A DNA stretch of 64,000 nucleotides from Anniella stebbinsi. Lineage: Eukaryota > Chordata > Lepidosauria > Squamata > Anniellidae. The stretch's first letter is position 1, and every line of letters begins with the position of its first letter. The DNA is taken from NCBI GenBank assembly GCA_029215795.1, contig JARDYH010000002.1, forward strand, positions 11,215,001 to 11,279,000, read 5' to 3'. A program made the position numbers and the translations under genes. Positions 9,991 through 20,850 of this stretch are shown here, piece after piece. The notes under the pieces are model-generated. The model made no database searches, was not told the origin of the DNA, and saw only the letters and a list, made by a program, of their open reading frames with translations.

Positions 9991-10906
9991 TGTTTCTATC
10001 ACAGAATCCACGAACCCTCTGCCTGGATCCAAACTGCAGCAGAATGAGTTCTCCCATCATTAGTCCATGCAAAATGTGAGGGCTAGGTGGATCTCTTGTG
10101 AGGCCGCTGGGCGGGCGGGTGCTCCCTGAGGCACTTGTCCCAGAGTAGGAGCGGTGCTGACAGAGCTGTTTGGACCTGTTGCCCGGCTTGGCAGCACAAC
10201 AGTGGGCGTTCAAAAGAGCCCCAACCTCAAACCTCCTTCTGCAGCAAATGCCTCAAGGGAGAGATCAACCCGGGGGGGGGGGCTCTCTGGAGCAGCCACC
10301 TACCCTGTGGCACACCCTCAGGATCCTCTCAGGGTGAGCCAGGAGACAGACAGGTGGGCAGGCTGTCTGAAGAGCCACATCAGCTGGTGTGGCTCATCCA
10401 GGGCCAGATGCCTAGCTCGGAGGGGTCCTTCCTTAGAGCCAGCATTGGGGGAGAGGTGTCCCTGGAGATCCCTGTACCATGGGCGATCTCCAGAGATGGA
10501 CCCCTTTGGGCTTGGCTGTCTCCCTCTGGAGAGTCATGCCAGCCACTCTTCAGAGAGTAGCAGCAGCAGAAGCAGTGGCAGCGGGGGCTACGATGTGGTG
10601 GTAGGTGGGAGATGTGGTGGGCAGGGAGACGTGGCAAGGGGGGCTGGCAGGGAGGCGTGGTATGTGGCAGGGGGTGGTGGCAGGGAGATGTTACTTGCAG
10701 CAGGATAGAGAAGCAGCCTGCAGGTCAGGAGATGCACCAGAGGCGCACATGTGCTCTCCCTTCTCAAGGGACAGGGCAACTTGTGCTGGAACTGATTAAT
10801 TTGGGGGTAATGTTGCTGTTTCACACCGTTTTTTAATTGTATTTTTGATAGTGTTTCTGATTTTATTGAAACAACCTTTGGAAAAGGTGGTGGTAGTGAT
10901 AGGAGT
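9991..10906. other. GC-rich unique DNA with GGCAGGGAG runs
   Basis: Between 10600 and 10700 the phrase GGCAGGGAGAYGTGGCA-like text recurs three to four times, giving several overlapping Gly/Arg-rich frames (up to 184 codons). Frames are open on both strands, as expected from skewed composition. I find no domain and no exon structure. Confidence 0.4.
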
Positions 10907-10914
10907 AGTAGAGC

Positions 10915-10947
10915 AGGAGGAGGAGGAGGAGGAGGAGGAGGAGGAGG
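10915..10947. repeat. (AGG)n microsatellite
   Basis: An AGG tract of about 33 bp, followed by a short CATCAT run. Confidence 0.9.
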
Positions 10948-10949
10948 CC

Positions 10950-11944
10950 ATCATCATCACCATCATCACATTGTCAAGCATGTGGCAATAAGTGGCAAAT
11001 GGGTTGGATCCAGCCTGAGCCAGACTTAGAGTAGACCTATTGATATCAATGGGCTTCAAATTAGTCCAATAACTAATTTCAGTCCCATTTATATATTTAT
11101 TAAAACATTTGTATCCCACCCTATATCACTAGGATCCACTCTGAGTATGGCTAAGGCTGCAATACCATGCACATGTACCAGGGAGTAAGTCCCATTGATC
11201 CCCATGGGCTTTTAAATTTTTTATTAGAGACAGATAGGATTGCACTGTAAGTCTGGATCTGACCCACTGTGTTTCTCTATTCTGGTTGTGCCTGCTTTCC
11301 ATGGATGTCCAATCAGCTCCATCAACTTAAAACCAAGAACGTTGGTGTAACCAGCTTGAAGCTGAGCAAATTGAAGGACCAGATCCAGTTCTGATAAAGA
11401 CTTGTATCAGGCAGGGGTTTTGCTTCATAGTGACATGAGATGCAGCGGTTCACATTTTCCAAGTGCAAATAAAAATACAAGGCTTGTGCTAGCCAAAACA
11501 ACTAGATAATTTACAGTAATCCCCCCACAAAGAGCAAAAAAGCAGGCAAAACCGACACTCAAGTTTATTGATGGACTGACTGGACTGGATAAAGCAGCGT
11601 GTGGCATTTGTAAGCTTTGGACAAACGGAGGTGCTGGCTATAAGGCTGAGAATTTAATGGATGTCAAGATGAGGAAATGGGGAGGGGGAAAGTCGTAGAG
11701 ATTTAGGCTGAAGACAGATGCGAAGAATGAGATCCGTGCGAAGAATTATCGATTGAGTCTCCACCAGTTACAGTCCTTGCTGGTTGCTAGTGGATAGGTA
11801 TACTGGAAACCTCAATGCAGTGAGGCTGATCCTAGGAGGGATTCACCAGAGCTGAATTCAGTGGGAACTGGGATGGATTGGCGGCTGGCAGGTTAAGCAA
11901 TGGCAGGATAGGAGTCTCTACCTTTATGTGCCATGAGTTGCAGC
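10950..11944. other. Unique DNA with aged palindromic repeat pieces
   Basis: Phrases such as AGTAGACCTATTGATATCAA (11031) and TAAGTCCCATTGATCCCC (11186), with GATAGGATTGCACTG (11229), belong to the same ATTGAATTTCAATGGG-type foldback repeat found better preserved at 38.47 and 46.58 kb. Nothing else is recognised. Confidence 0.4.
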
Positions 11945-12420
11945 TAGGGATGTTGGAAAAATCTGCAACAGAATCAAATGAGTTCAGATGAGTTCTACCC
12001 ATGGATTTTGCAGCAGGCAGTCATTTTCTAAGGCGCACAGATTCTGTGGGCTTATGAACCATTTTGTTTAAACTTTCCAGAATTTTATGCAAATTTAGTC
12101 ATAGAAAAATCTGTTTAAAAAAAATTAGAAACAGCTGAAAATGCGCATTTCCAACGTAGGCTAAACAATGAAATTGCACATTGTGGGATTCCTGCATTTT
12201 GGGGGAGAACTGTGCATTTTGGGAGGGAGATTTGCACATTTTTGAGAGATTTGCACATTTTTGAGAGATATGCACATTTTTGAGAGATATGCACATTTTC
12301 ACAAGTGAGATTTGTTTTTGCAAATGCGAATTTGCACAAATTTGGGAAATGGAAAAAAAATCTGTCAATGATTAGACAGACTTGCTGGGAAGGCTACGGA
12401 GAAATTGTGAATCCATCTCT
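11945..12420. mobile_element. AT-rich hAT-like element
   Basis: The left end is TAGGGATGTTGGAAAAATC and the right end is GTGAATCCATCTCT, whose reverse complement (AGAGATGGATTCAC) resembles the left terminus. The interior has repeated TTTGCACATTTTTGAGAGA-type units (about 12232-12296). The same body in opposite orientation is at 41.1-41.44 kb. Flanking 8-mers do not match, so the exact right end is uncertain. Confidence 0.5.
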
Positions 12421-14990
12421 CTTTAAACAATATAGGATGTCCTTTTATGAAATGCAATGCCAAATGTTCAATGATAAATAATTAAGAATTTAAAACTATA
12501 AAGAAGTAATTCTATTAAAGGGAACGCACACAAGCAGGTTCACGATGAATTCTGGGTAATTGGCAAACAAAACAGTTGTCAAGAAATCCTGGATGGTATC
12601 CAAAGAGAAGATACGGAGTGAAAGTTCTATCACTTAGGCCAAAGAGTTATTTGAGTAATGAATAGGTGTGAGACTATATTATTCCAGGTCAAAGGTCTAC
12701 TTAAACATTTAATTATCTTATCTGTTATTGAGTAAAACATATTATGTAAGGTATACACATCAAAAAGCTTGGTATGCAGATGTCTAAAAGAATCACAGAC
12801 TTAGATTTAATTAGCACTTTTTAAATAACATATTATCTTCTCAAAGGTGTAATTCAGAACTGATCTTATCTAGTCTGAAATGTGTGTGTATGCTCATTTG
12901 AATGTTTTTTTTAAAAGAATGTTTAGTAGCAATGAGATCATTAAGACTGCGAGCTCTAATTTATGGGACAGTAGATAATATTAGTTATGAGGTAATCTCT
13001 ACATGGAAAGGCATAAATAGGTGCTGTTTTTAGAATGTGGGAACTTTTCATGAGAAGCTCAGTCAGCTTGTGTACTTGTAAGCTGAATAGCGTATTCATT
13101 ATTGAATGGGGAACTTGGTACTTAGAATAAGATCTCTCCTTTTTAAGTTATCAGGACTAGAAGTCTAAGAAAAGAAACATTTAGGGATACTATTTTATGT
13201 TAGAGAGCGATCCAATGTGCCCTAGACACCATCTTGGGGGGGGGGGGGCGGCATAAGATTGTTCATTTTCTAGGATCTGAGGTTGGAATCAGGGCTCCAA
13301 CCTCAGAGCCCAGAAATGGGGTTCCCTGCCACCTCCCTACCCCCTCATAGCCAGTTTGGTTCTACCTGTGCCAGCTCCAACTCCATGCTCAGAAATGGAC
13401 CATGGGGATGAGAGAAATGGGGTGGTCCGAATGGTTTGGAGGTGAGGACACCATGGAAGCTGTCCTTCCCCCTTCCTGAAGCCATGGCTAGATGGGCAAA
13501 ATCGGCAGGACAGCTGAGGCACGGAGGCGAGATTTGCCTCTGAGCTCCAGTCACCCTGCATAGGATAGTCAACAGCCTTCGATTTCAGAGGCTGGTGACT
13601 GTCCAGGTAGCATTCCACCCTTAAGCTATTAAGACCTAGGCATTTTTAGCAATGCTCTATCTAACAACAACAAATGTTTTCATTTTATTTTATGCATTGC
13701 ATTTTGATGTGATGTTACAAGTATATTTCTAATAAAAATGGAAAACAAATCAAAAGATTTCCCTTGTACTAATTCTTGTTAGACCAAAACCAAAATTGAA
13801 TCCACCTAAAATATTTTTTTTGATATATGTATTTTTGTATCTATCAGCTATGGGTAATTAACAGGCAGCCCAAAGCTTCTTAAATACTGGAACTATAATT
13901 TGAAAACACTCGACCAACTGTGTGACACTTTGTATGTAACATAGCATTTCCCCTTTGCTGGGTTCTGGGTGATTAAGGACCAGTTCACACATGCAAGGAC
14001 ATCACTTGATTTCTCATTGCTTCATTACTCAACTCTCACTGACTCACCACTGACGGGGTGAACTAAAACTGCATTCCTATGTCCGATTACCTGGGAATTA
14101 ACTACATTGAACTCCATGGGACTTAGGTCTTCATGGGCAGGTACAGGATCATGCTGTAATTCCAGTTGGATTTTTGACTTTGTCGGTATTGTACGCAGAC
14201 TGTCCAACACTCTGGGCTCTTTGCCCCTCTTAGAAAGGTGACCTTTTTCATTCAAGGGAAGTGAAGGAGCATGTAGATTTCACTCCTAGCCTTCCCGTAC
14301 GAAGATGCACAGACTCCCAATTCCATGCATTTGTAGAGATATCTGAAAGTGCCCGCAATGGTACCGGTGCAGTTCTAACAGCATCCTATATGGGGCAATG
14401 AAACCAATAGAAATGCAAATTCAGAAATGGCCAAGGGGGGTGTTTTTAGTGGATGACACCAATTGCTTTACTGGACAAGTAGGTTTATGTGTATCAAGCA
14501 CACTAACTCACACCCACACCCATGCACACTGACACACCAATTGGTGCACTATTTTCAGTTCCACATCAATAGTAGATCAGATTTTGCACTCCTACTTAAA
14601 CTGATAAAACACACCATGAATTTTGGGATACATTTTTAATGAGTAAATATCAATCTTGCCAGTTAAATTATTTGCAGATGAAAGATAAATAAAAGTCATG
14701 CATAGAAATTAACATACGGGAGCAAACAAAATACAGAAACAACCAAAGAAATGGAACAGTCTTCAGATACGGCATTTTCTCCTGTGATTTACCATTTCTT
14801 CCTGTTCTGGATTCTTTTCGGGATTTAAAAACTACAGCCAGTTTTCTTTTTTATGCATAATGCTAAATACCATTTGTAAGGTTGGGTGGAGCCTGGCAGG
14901 ACGTTATCGTCTGTCCGCCCCTCTGGCAAAACCCCTCCCCACTCTCAGTGTGAAATGAAACACTTCCTCACAAGTTCAGAAGTCTGCATC
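12421..14990. other. AT-rich unique DNA, no gene seen
   Basis: The block contains a poly-G run at 13237-13248 and a short palindromic-repeat piece around 14062-14110 (GAACTCCATGGGACTTAGG). The 93-codon frame at 13337-13618 minus has no recognised family. I see no splice-bounded exon, SINE or LINE. Confidence 0.45.
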
Positions 14991-15425
14991 ATTTGAGACA
15001 ACCAGATGTGGGAAACCAAAAAAGAGGACACCCTGGGGGGGGGGGAGGAAGGTGGCTTTCCAGGAAAGCGCATCATCCCCCCACCCACTTTAAAGGCTCC
15101 AGTTGGAGTGGAGGAGGGGAAAAGCATGTCATTCCCACCCCCCACTGCTCCAATTGGGGCCTTTTCTATAATGTCTGCTAATGACACACTTTCCCCTTGA
15201 AGGCCTTGATTGGAGCAGTGGGAGGGAAATGACCCGCCTCCAGAAAGCACATCATTCCCTCCCACCATGCGAATGGCAGCCCTAACGGGGAAAGTGTGTC
15301 TTTCCAGGACATTATAGAAAATTACAGAAAATACCCCGACACCCAGGATAGAACAAAAACCAGGACAAATCCGGGGAAATCTCATCACTGGAGATCTGTC
15401 CCCCCATGCAAGGCAGTATTGTCCC
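14991..15425. repeat. Diverged foldback repeat, candidate
   Basis: GGCTCCAGTTGGAGTGGAGG (15087) and CCACTGCTCCAATTGGGGCC (15142) are complementary in part. GGCCTTGATTGGAGCAGTGG (15202) is a further complementary copy, interleaved with CAGGAAAGCGCATCAT and CAGAAAGCACATCAT repeats. The outer text GACAACCAGATGTGGG recalls the TAGGSTGACC family terminus. The structure suggests an old foldback transposon. The 173-codon minus frame here follows from that symmetry. Confidence 0.4.
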
Positions 15426-16460
15426 TGTAAAAGCAACAGTAACATTTTTCTCGTTTGTGTAAACACTGGTAGAGAAGATTATGTTACAGTTCTCTCTTGT
15501 GTGTGTGTGTGTGTATTGAATAGAAAGGGCTAAAAGTTTTCCAGGAGGCATGTGCAGAATAGCCCCCATCCCATTGCTAAGCGTTGAATCTTCACATCTT
15601 CAGAAGTCTGCATGTTCAGAAGTCTGCATGTACAGAGGCCCACCTACCCCACCCCACGTGGAAATCAGTATTGTCCCTTTAAGAGCATTTTTGCAGCTAT
15701 GACCATGCTTCCCAGCCATGCAATTCGCCTCCCGTCTGAAAACGCTCTAAACACTTTTCTCATTTGAGTTGGGGGATGAAATGGAAACGAGCCCATCTGC
15801 TTTGACATTCCTGGAATACGGAGCTGAGCAGGAGCGGAGGGGAGGAAGGGGAGGAGGAAACCCTCCCAACTGACCCTTGTCAGTACTGATATCAACGTTG
15901 CACCGCCCAACACCCACCCACACAAAGCAGGACTTCGCATGATGGAAGGATTACATGGGGAAATGACGGAAGTTTCATCGCATGACCACCAAAAATACCA
16001 TATTTCCCCCGTAGCAAAATCAACCGGAAAGGGTGGGGGAGGAAGACATAAGACAACAACTGCATGGTGGGAAAACCAGTGACCAAACCAGGATGATGGC
16101 ATGAAAAAAAAACGCCTGTCTGAAGATGCCCAAAGTATCCCTGTGAAGAAGATAAATCCAAAGGAGTCCACCAGGCTATTCAGCGGAGGCTGGTGACTCC
16201 TATTTCTGTGGGGCAGTGAATCTGCTCTGCATTTCAGTCAGAAACAGTCAGAACTCTTACAGAACTACCCAAGGTGTTTAACCCATTTCAGGAGGGGTTC
16301 AGTCAGTTTCCCAACTGAGAATCTCAACTCCCCCCAACCAGATGCTGAGCTCACATTTCCCCCCTCCGACTCGGATAAAATGTTCACGCACACACACAGA
16401 CGCACACGGCTCTATGGAAGTGCAGAACAAGCCCACGAATTTCTCAGAAAGCAACTGCCC
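15426..16460. other. Unique DNA with one foldback-repeat piece
   Basis: 16182-16320 carries GGAGGCTGGTGACTCC, then TTTCAGTCAGAAACAGTCAG, then AACTCTTACAGAACTACCC. This is a diverged copy of the CTCTAAAGGAG repeat seen at 53.1, 61.1 and 63.3 kb. A (GT)n run of about 18 bp is at 15496. The 168-codon minus frame at 15665-16171 shows no recognisable domain and I leave it uncalled. Confidence 0.4.
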
Positions 16461-16461
16461 T

Positions 16462-16463
16462 GT

Positions 16464-16494
<31 letters not shown>

Positions 16495-16500
16495 GCTGCT
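16462..16500. repeat. (CTG)n trinucleotide repeat
   Basis: About 13 units of CTG interrupted once by CTA. Confidence 0.95.
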
Positions 16501-16599
16501 ATGAACCAAACTCTCCAAAGGTTGGCCCAGCTTCACTCGCTAAATGTTTCTCTTGGGCCTCCGAGTCCTATTAATTTCAATGGGAATCCATAGTGCAAA

Positions 16600-17060
16600 G
16601 CACTTTGCAGAACGAACCCATCAGGTCATCAATTGTTTTTAATTGGCACATGTATCAAAGCCATGTTCCCCCCTTAAGAATAATCTGCCAGCCTCCCTCC
16701 CCCCCCCCAACTGTTGTGCCATTAACAATGCAGGGAGAGGCAGGCGAATATGGATACATTTTGTTTACGCTGGCTATTAGTTTCTCAGGATTGCAGCAAG
16801 ACTTTGCATGGAAATTGAGGCCATTATGTACCTGGGCCTTGCTTAACGAGATGCAATGCGGAAGGCCACCCATTATTTTGGGACTAGAGGCTTTGCTCCC
16901 TCCCCAGATTGATTTCTCTTTCACAAATTACTACTCCATGGATTAATGACCGTTGCAGATGCAAATGTTCTCGGCTGCCGCCCAGGTGCATTAACCTCTC
17001 TCCAAAGAAAGTATTCTTTCTCCGACCCTGCACTGCCTTGCAAGCAAATTCATATTTCCC
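16600..17060. other. Repeat-free block, candidate conserved noncoding element
   Basis: The stretch has no repeat signature and contains homeodomain-like and bHLH/OCT-like words: GCCATTAACAATG, GCTATTAGTTTC, CATGGATTAATGACC and GATGCAAATG (16960). The complexity and the balance of AT-rich words resemble vertebrate conserved noncoding elements. This is inferred from texture only. Confidence 0.35.
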
Positions 17061-17580
17061 AGCTCAGAATGCAGAGAATATTAAACACACGCATGCCATT
17101 GCAATGTTTGGGGCTAACCCATGGATCAAATGAAGGATCGAGGATGAGATGTTCAACAAGAGTTTGTACACCTTGGTATTCCTTAGCCATGGGCAAATGT
17201 GTGGTTATCTCAACATACGAAGACTGCAATGGAGCATTACATGTCTTCTCTCCAACACAGACGTTTGTCCTTTCCATGTATCTTCCTGAGAGTTCACTTG
17301 TCTTCCAAAAAAGAACAAACGAGGCAGCCAGTGTGACATTTGCTTTATCAAAACATTTCTGTTGCTGTGGAGTTTTCAGTAGTTCAACAGATAGAAGAGT
17401 AGCAATTTCAAAAATTACTAGTGGCACCATCAGGGTAGGACTTTGGGGAAGAAGTCCAGGGTTCCACTCAGCAAAATGAGCAGAAGGGCCTCCAAGCACA
17501 GCAGGGCTGGTTCCCCACATTTCGAAGCAAGTGAAGTAATACGCTATAGAGCCAACAGCACCAATGAAAATGGCATCCAT
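17050..17580 (-). other. Unrecognised 176-codon open frame, possible retropseudogene
   Basis: One uninterrupted frame starts at a Met at 17580 on the minus strand. Its composition is unusually protein-like (Trp, Cys, Phe and Tyr well represented, no simple repeats). It has two hydrophobic stretches: near residues 4-20 (IFIGAVGSIAYYF) and near 50-68 (LMVPLVIFEIATLLSVELL). An almost equally long plus-strand frame (16946-17479) overlaps it, which weakens the case. I do not recognise the family. No poly-A tail or splice sites are evident at its borders. It could be a chance frame, a processed pseudogene or a genuine exon. Confidence 0.2.
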
Positions 17581-17989
17581 GTAGGTTTTGAAAATAGATT
17601 TGCATTACATTCACATTTAGTCTCCTTTCATGCCTGGAAATCTAACAAGCTGAGGTAAGACGAAAGAAACATCCCAGGCACGCCTGATGGGTACGCGAGG
17701 CAGGGCCTTCTCGGTGGCTGCTCCAAGGCTCTGGAACTAGGGATGTGCACTGGATCGGACCCGATCCACGATCCGAGTCCGGTCCAGTGGGAAATCGGAT
17801 AAATTATCCGATTTCCGATCCAACAGCTGGATCCGCCGATCCAGTCCGAACCGATCCGAAAAGGGTCCGAACCGGTTCGGCGGATCGGCGGATCGGCGGG
17901 CGCCCACTGGCGCCCACCGCCGCTTCCATTGGCGGGCGCCAGCAGGCACCCGCCGATGAAAGTGGACAGCGGGGGGGAGGAGGGGGGCC

Positions 17990-18174
17990 CTTACCTTCCC
18001 GGCCCGTCCGCTCCCATCCGGCGCCGGCGGCTACTACCAGCGGGCTCCGCGGCCTGCTCCAGGGTGGCGCGCCGGGTGATGTCATCACCCGGCGCGCTAC
18101 TCGAGAGCAGGCCGCGGAGCCCGCTGGTAGTAGCCGCCGGCGCCGGACGGGAGCGGACGGGCCGGGAAGGTAAG
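17990..18174. repeat. 185-bp palindrome, module 1
   Basis: It begins CTTACCTTCCCGGCCCGTCC and ends with the inverted copy ending CGGGAAGGTAAG. The exact centre is GTGATGTCATCAC (18076-18088), a CRE/ATF-like 8-mer palindrome with flanks. Outward GGTAAG lies at both ends. Confidence 0.95.
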
Positions 18175-18226
18175 CAGGGGGTGCGTGGAGGGGAGGAGGG
18201 GGCGCATGAAGGGGGGGAGGGGGGCC

Positions 18227-18411
18227 CTTACCTTTCCGGCCCGTCCGCTCCCGTCCGGCGCCGGCGGCTACTACCAGCAGGCTCCGCGGCCTGCTCCAGG
18301 GTGGCGCGCCGGGTGATGTCATCACCCGGCGCGCTACTCGACAGCAGGCCGCGGAGCCCGCTGGTAGTAGCCGCCGGCGCCGGACGGGAGCGGACGGGCC
18401 GGGAAGGTAAG
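18227..18411. repeat. 185-bp palindrome, module 2
   Basis: It has the same length and ends as module 1 and starts 237 bp after it, with the same TGATGTCATCA centre (about 18319). The intervening 52 bp is a GGGGAGG/GCGC-rich spacer. Confidence 0.95.
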
Positions 18412-18462
18412 CAGGGGGTGCGTGGAGGGGAGGAGGGGGCGCACAGGGGGGGGAGGGGGGCC

Positions 18463-18647
18463 CTTACCTTTCCGGCCCGTCCGCTCCCGTCCGGCGCCGG
18501 CGGCTACTACCAGCGGGCTCCGCGGCCTGCTCCAGGGTGGCGCGCCGGGTGATGACATCACCCGGCGCGCTACTCGAGAGCAAGCCGCAAAGCCGGCTGG
18601 CGGTAGCCGCCGGCGCCGGACGGGAGCGAACGGCCCTAAAAGGTAAG
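18463..18647. repeat. 185-bp palindrome, module 3
   Basis: It has the same length and starts 236 bp after module 2. The centre is TGATGACATCA. The right arm has more substitutions than the other modules (for example AAGCCGCAAAGCCGG against GGCCGCGGAGCCCG). Confidence 0.95.
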
Positions 18648-18836
18648 CAGTGGCGGGGAAGGGGGCTTACCCCCCCCGGAGCTGTCCGCTTCTATCCGCT
18701 GGCGCCCGCGGGCGCCAGCGGATGGAAGCGGACGGCCCCGGGGGGTAGGGAGCGCGGGGGAGGGGGCTTACCTGCCGGGGCCGTCCACAGCGGACGGCCC
18801 TGGGGGGGAGGGAGTTAGGCCCCCCCTCACCTACCC

Positions 18837-18899
18837 GCCGCCATTTTTTCCTCATAGACTTGCATTGCAATGCAAGTCTATGGGGAAAAAAATGGCGGC
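18837..18899. repeat. Hairpin with GCCGCCATTTT arms
   Basis: CCGCCATTTTTTCCTCATAG is followed by ACTTGCATTGCAATGCAAGT and the inverted arm ending AAATGGCGGC. The arm tips match the YY1-type word GCCGCCATTTT in both orientations. The same hairpin is at 54800-54863 in the second copy. Confidence 0.9.
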
Positions 18900-19352
18900 C
18901 GATCCAAAAATTTCCGATTTTTGGATCGGGATCGTACTCGATCCGGTCCGGGGGCCCTCCGATTTTGTCCGAACCGATCCGTGACAAAATTGGAGGTCCT
19001 GATCCGGGTCCCGATCCGATCCGGGGGGTCCGTGCACACCCCTATCTGGAACTCCCTTCCCAGGGAAGCTAGACTGGATCCCTCCTTGACATGTTTTCGG
19101 AGGCAGGCAAAACCTTTCATATTCCAACAGACCTTTAGTGAATAATGTGGTCCTGCATCTATGTTTAAGATTATTAAAATTTAATATGTGTTTTAAATGT
19201 TGAAATGTTTTAATACTGAAACCTATTTAACTATATTTTTAAGTTTTGTATATTTCTATTTATAACTTTGAACTGTATATGTCTTAATTTTGTAAAGCCG
19301 CCTTGAGGCCCAGCATTGGGCAAAAGAGGATACAAATAAAGATGATGATGAC

Positions 19353-19384
<32 letters not shown>

Positions 19385-20850
19385 AAATGCCCCAAAGTGT
19401 GGTGGAAGAGATTTGAGCAGCACAGTCAATACATCTCAGAGCGGAGAATGTGTATTCAGTTCAATTCGGCCACAGCTTAGATTGCCTGTGTTGGGAAGTT
19501 TGCCACAGCTGGGCCTTCCTGCAGGACCGGAGCTTGGCCTCTCTGGCAAAATGTTTATATACAGGGCCGATTCAAGGGGAGGTGTGGTTGGGCACCGGCC
19601 GAGGGCCCATAATCCATCAGGGGCCCACTGGTAAGGGACTTCTGGAGTCACTCCTCCTGTTCGCCCCTGCAATGTGCTTGTTCATCCACCTCTCTGGCTC
19701 AGACCATGGTGGCAGGGAGAAGGAGGAGCTGTCAATGGCCCTGCCTATTTGCTCGCTACTGCTCTGCCTGTTGAGCAAGCAAGTGTCAGCAATGATGCCA
19801 AAGGGGACGAGGAGCAAGAGCAGCCAGTAGCAATGGCAGCGAGGAGAGATAGATGGGCTGAGAGCCCACTGAGAGTGGCTTGCCCAAGGGATCTCAATTA
19901 GCCAGCACGATTGGCCAGGTCTGAAAGTGCTCTGGGCACCGGTGAACAGATCACCCACCCCTCACCAGCAAGAGCCTCAGACTCCTTTCAATGGAGGTTG
20001 AGGAGGAGAGAAGCCAGTGAGGAGAGAGCAAATGAGAACACCCTTTACTAGGCTCTTCTTTGCTCTCACTGGCCCTTTACTTCCACAGCTAATGAAAGGG
20101 AGGTGCTACACAGAGGATACCCAAGCAATTGCCACCCCCTTCCCTGAAGGGATCAGTCTGGAGTTCCGATTTCCAGCCGCCAAGGCTGAGGACAGATTCC
20201 CATTTTCTGTTGGAGGCAAGGAAAGATAAACTTACTCAACAGTGAGGAAGCTCGAGCCAATGATGCGGCTAGCTCACTTCTCCCTGGGTTGGTAGCTGTC
20301 CCGTTCTGTGGTCCCTTGAAGCTTGCAGGGGAAGTTGGTAGCATGATCAGTGCAGGAAGACAGATCAAGGCAGGGTGAAAGCAGGACCTTGGATAGTTCC
20401 AAGTGGGTCCTCCTGGCTGGAAGTCTCTTCTACAAGAGCAAGAGGAGCACACCATCTCAGCAGGCAGCTAACACCAACCGTATGTAGGATGACAGGACCT
20501 TCAGTTTCATCAGCTCAACACCTCTTGGAGAAGCTGTCTGAACTGTTAAAGAGCCCTCATCCGATTTTGTAACCTGAGACTTCTGTGAGGCTGGGTAGAT
20601 GGAGGGTCCGCCGGGTCTCATCCTCTGCACCGGGCAAGTAGCCTGTGCTTCAACATTATCAGAATCCTCTGCTGCACACTGGAAGGCTGTAGACTAGAGG
20701 GCATGATATTAAGGGGCATGGGAGGCTGACCAGCGACAGCCAAGTACAGGGACTGTTTCTTCCAAGGCCATTTCTATCTCTAGACATGGGATCCCTCATA
20801 AAACATCTGACACCACCCTAAGGTTAAGTTTAAATGGAACAGGTATTTGG
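19385..20850. other. Unique DNA, no gene seen
   Basis: This is moderate-GC text with several 65-126 codon frames on both strands. None carries a motif I recognise. I see no LINE or SINE signature. Confidence 0.4.

Larger units (their letters stand above)
17738..19044. mobile_element. GC-rich hAT-like element built of serial palindromes
   Basis: The left end is TAGGGATGTGCACTGGATC and the right end is GTCCGTGCACACCCCTA, an inverted repeat. A perfect 8-bp duplication TCTGGAAC flanks it (17730-17737 and 19045-19052). Subterminal zones are packed with GGATCCGATC-type words in both orientations. The middle holds three 185-bp near-perfect palindromes, then two shorter hairpins (about 18666-18749 and 18767-18806), then a hairpin with ATGGCGGC arms (18837-18899). 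CpG density is very high for reptile DNA. All Gly/Arg/Pro-rich frames, open on both strands, are by-products of palindromy. It carries no transposase. Confidence 0.85.
17671..19384 (+). mobile_element. L2/CR1-clade LINE 3' fragment split by a hAT insertion
   Basis: The left part (17671-17737) reads CATCCCAGGCACGCCTGATG and GGCAGGGCCTTCTCGG, like the copy at 2.8 kb. The right part (19045 onward) continues with CTGGAACTCCCTTCCCAGGG and the FRRQAKPF-type codons. It ends in GTAAAGCCGCCTTGAGGCC, ATACAAATAAAGATG and an (AAT)n tail at 19352-19383. Removing 17738-19044 and one TSD copy rejoins the LINE reading without loss. It is 5'-truncated. Confidence 0.8.

Noticed and set aside
10135..10824. Overlapping frames up to 184 codons, possible GC-rich exon
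   Set aside because: Frames are open in several phases on both strands, residues are low-complexity, and there is no domain or convincing splice boundary.
15665..16171. 168-codon minus-strand frame
   Set aside because: No recognised motif, overlapped by a second minus frame in another phase, with no support for an exon.
17745..18818. Several Gly/Arg/Pro-rich frames of 70-207 codons on both strands
   Set aside because: They lie inside the palindromic GC-rich element. Its symmetry and GC content open frames on both strands at once.
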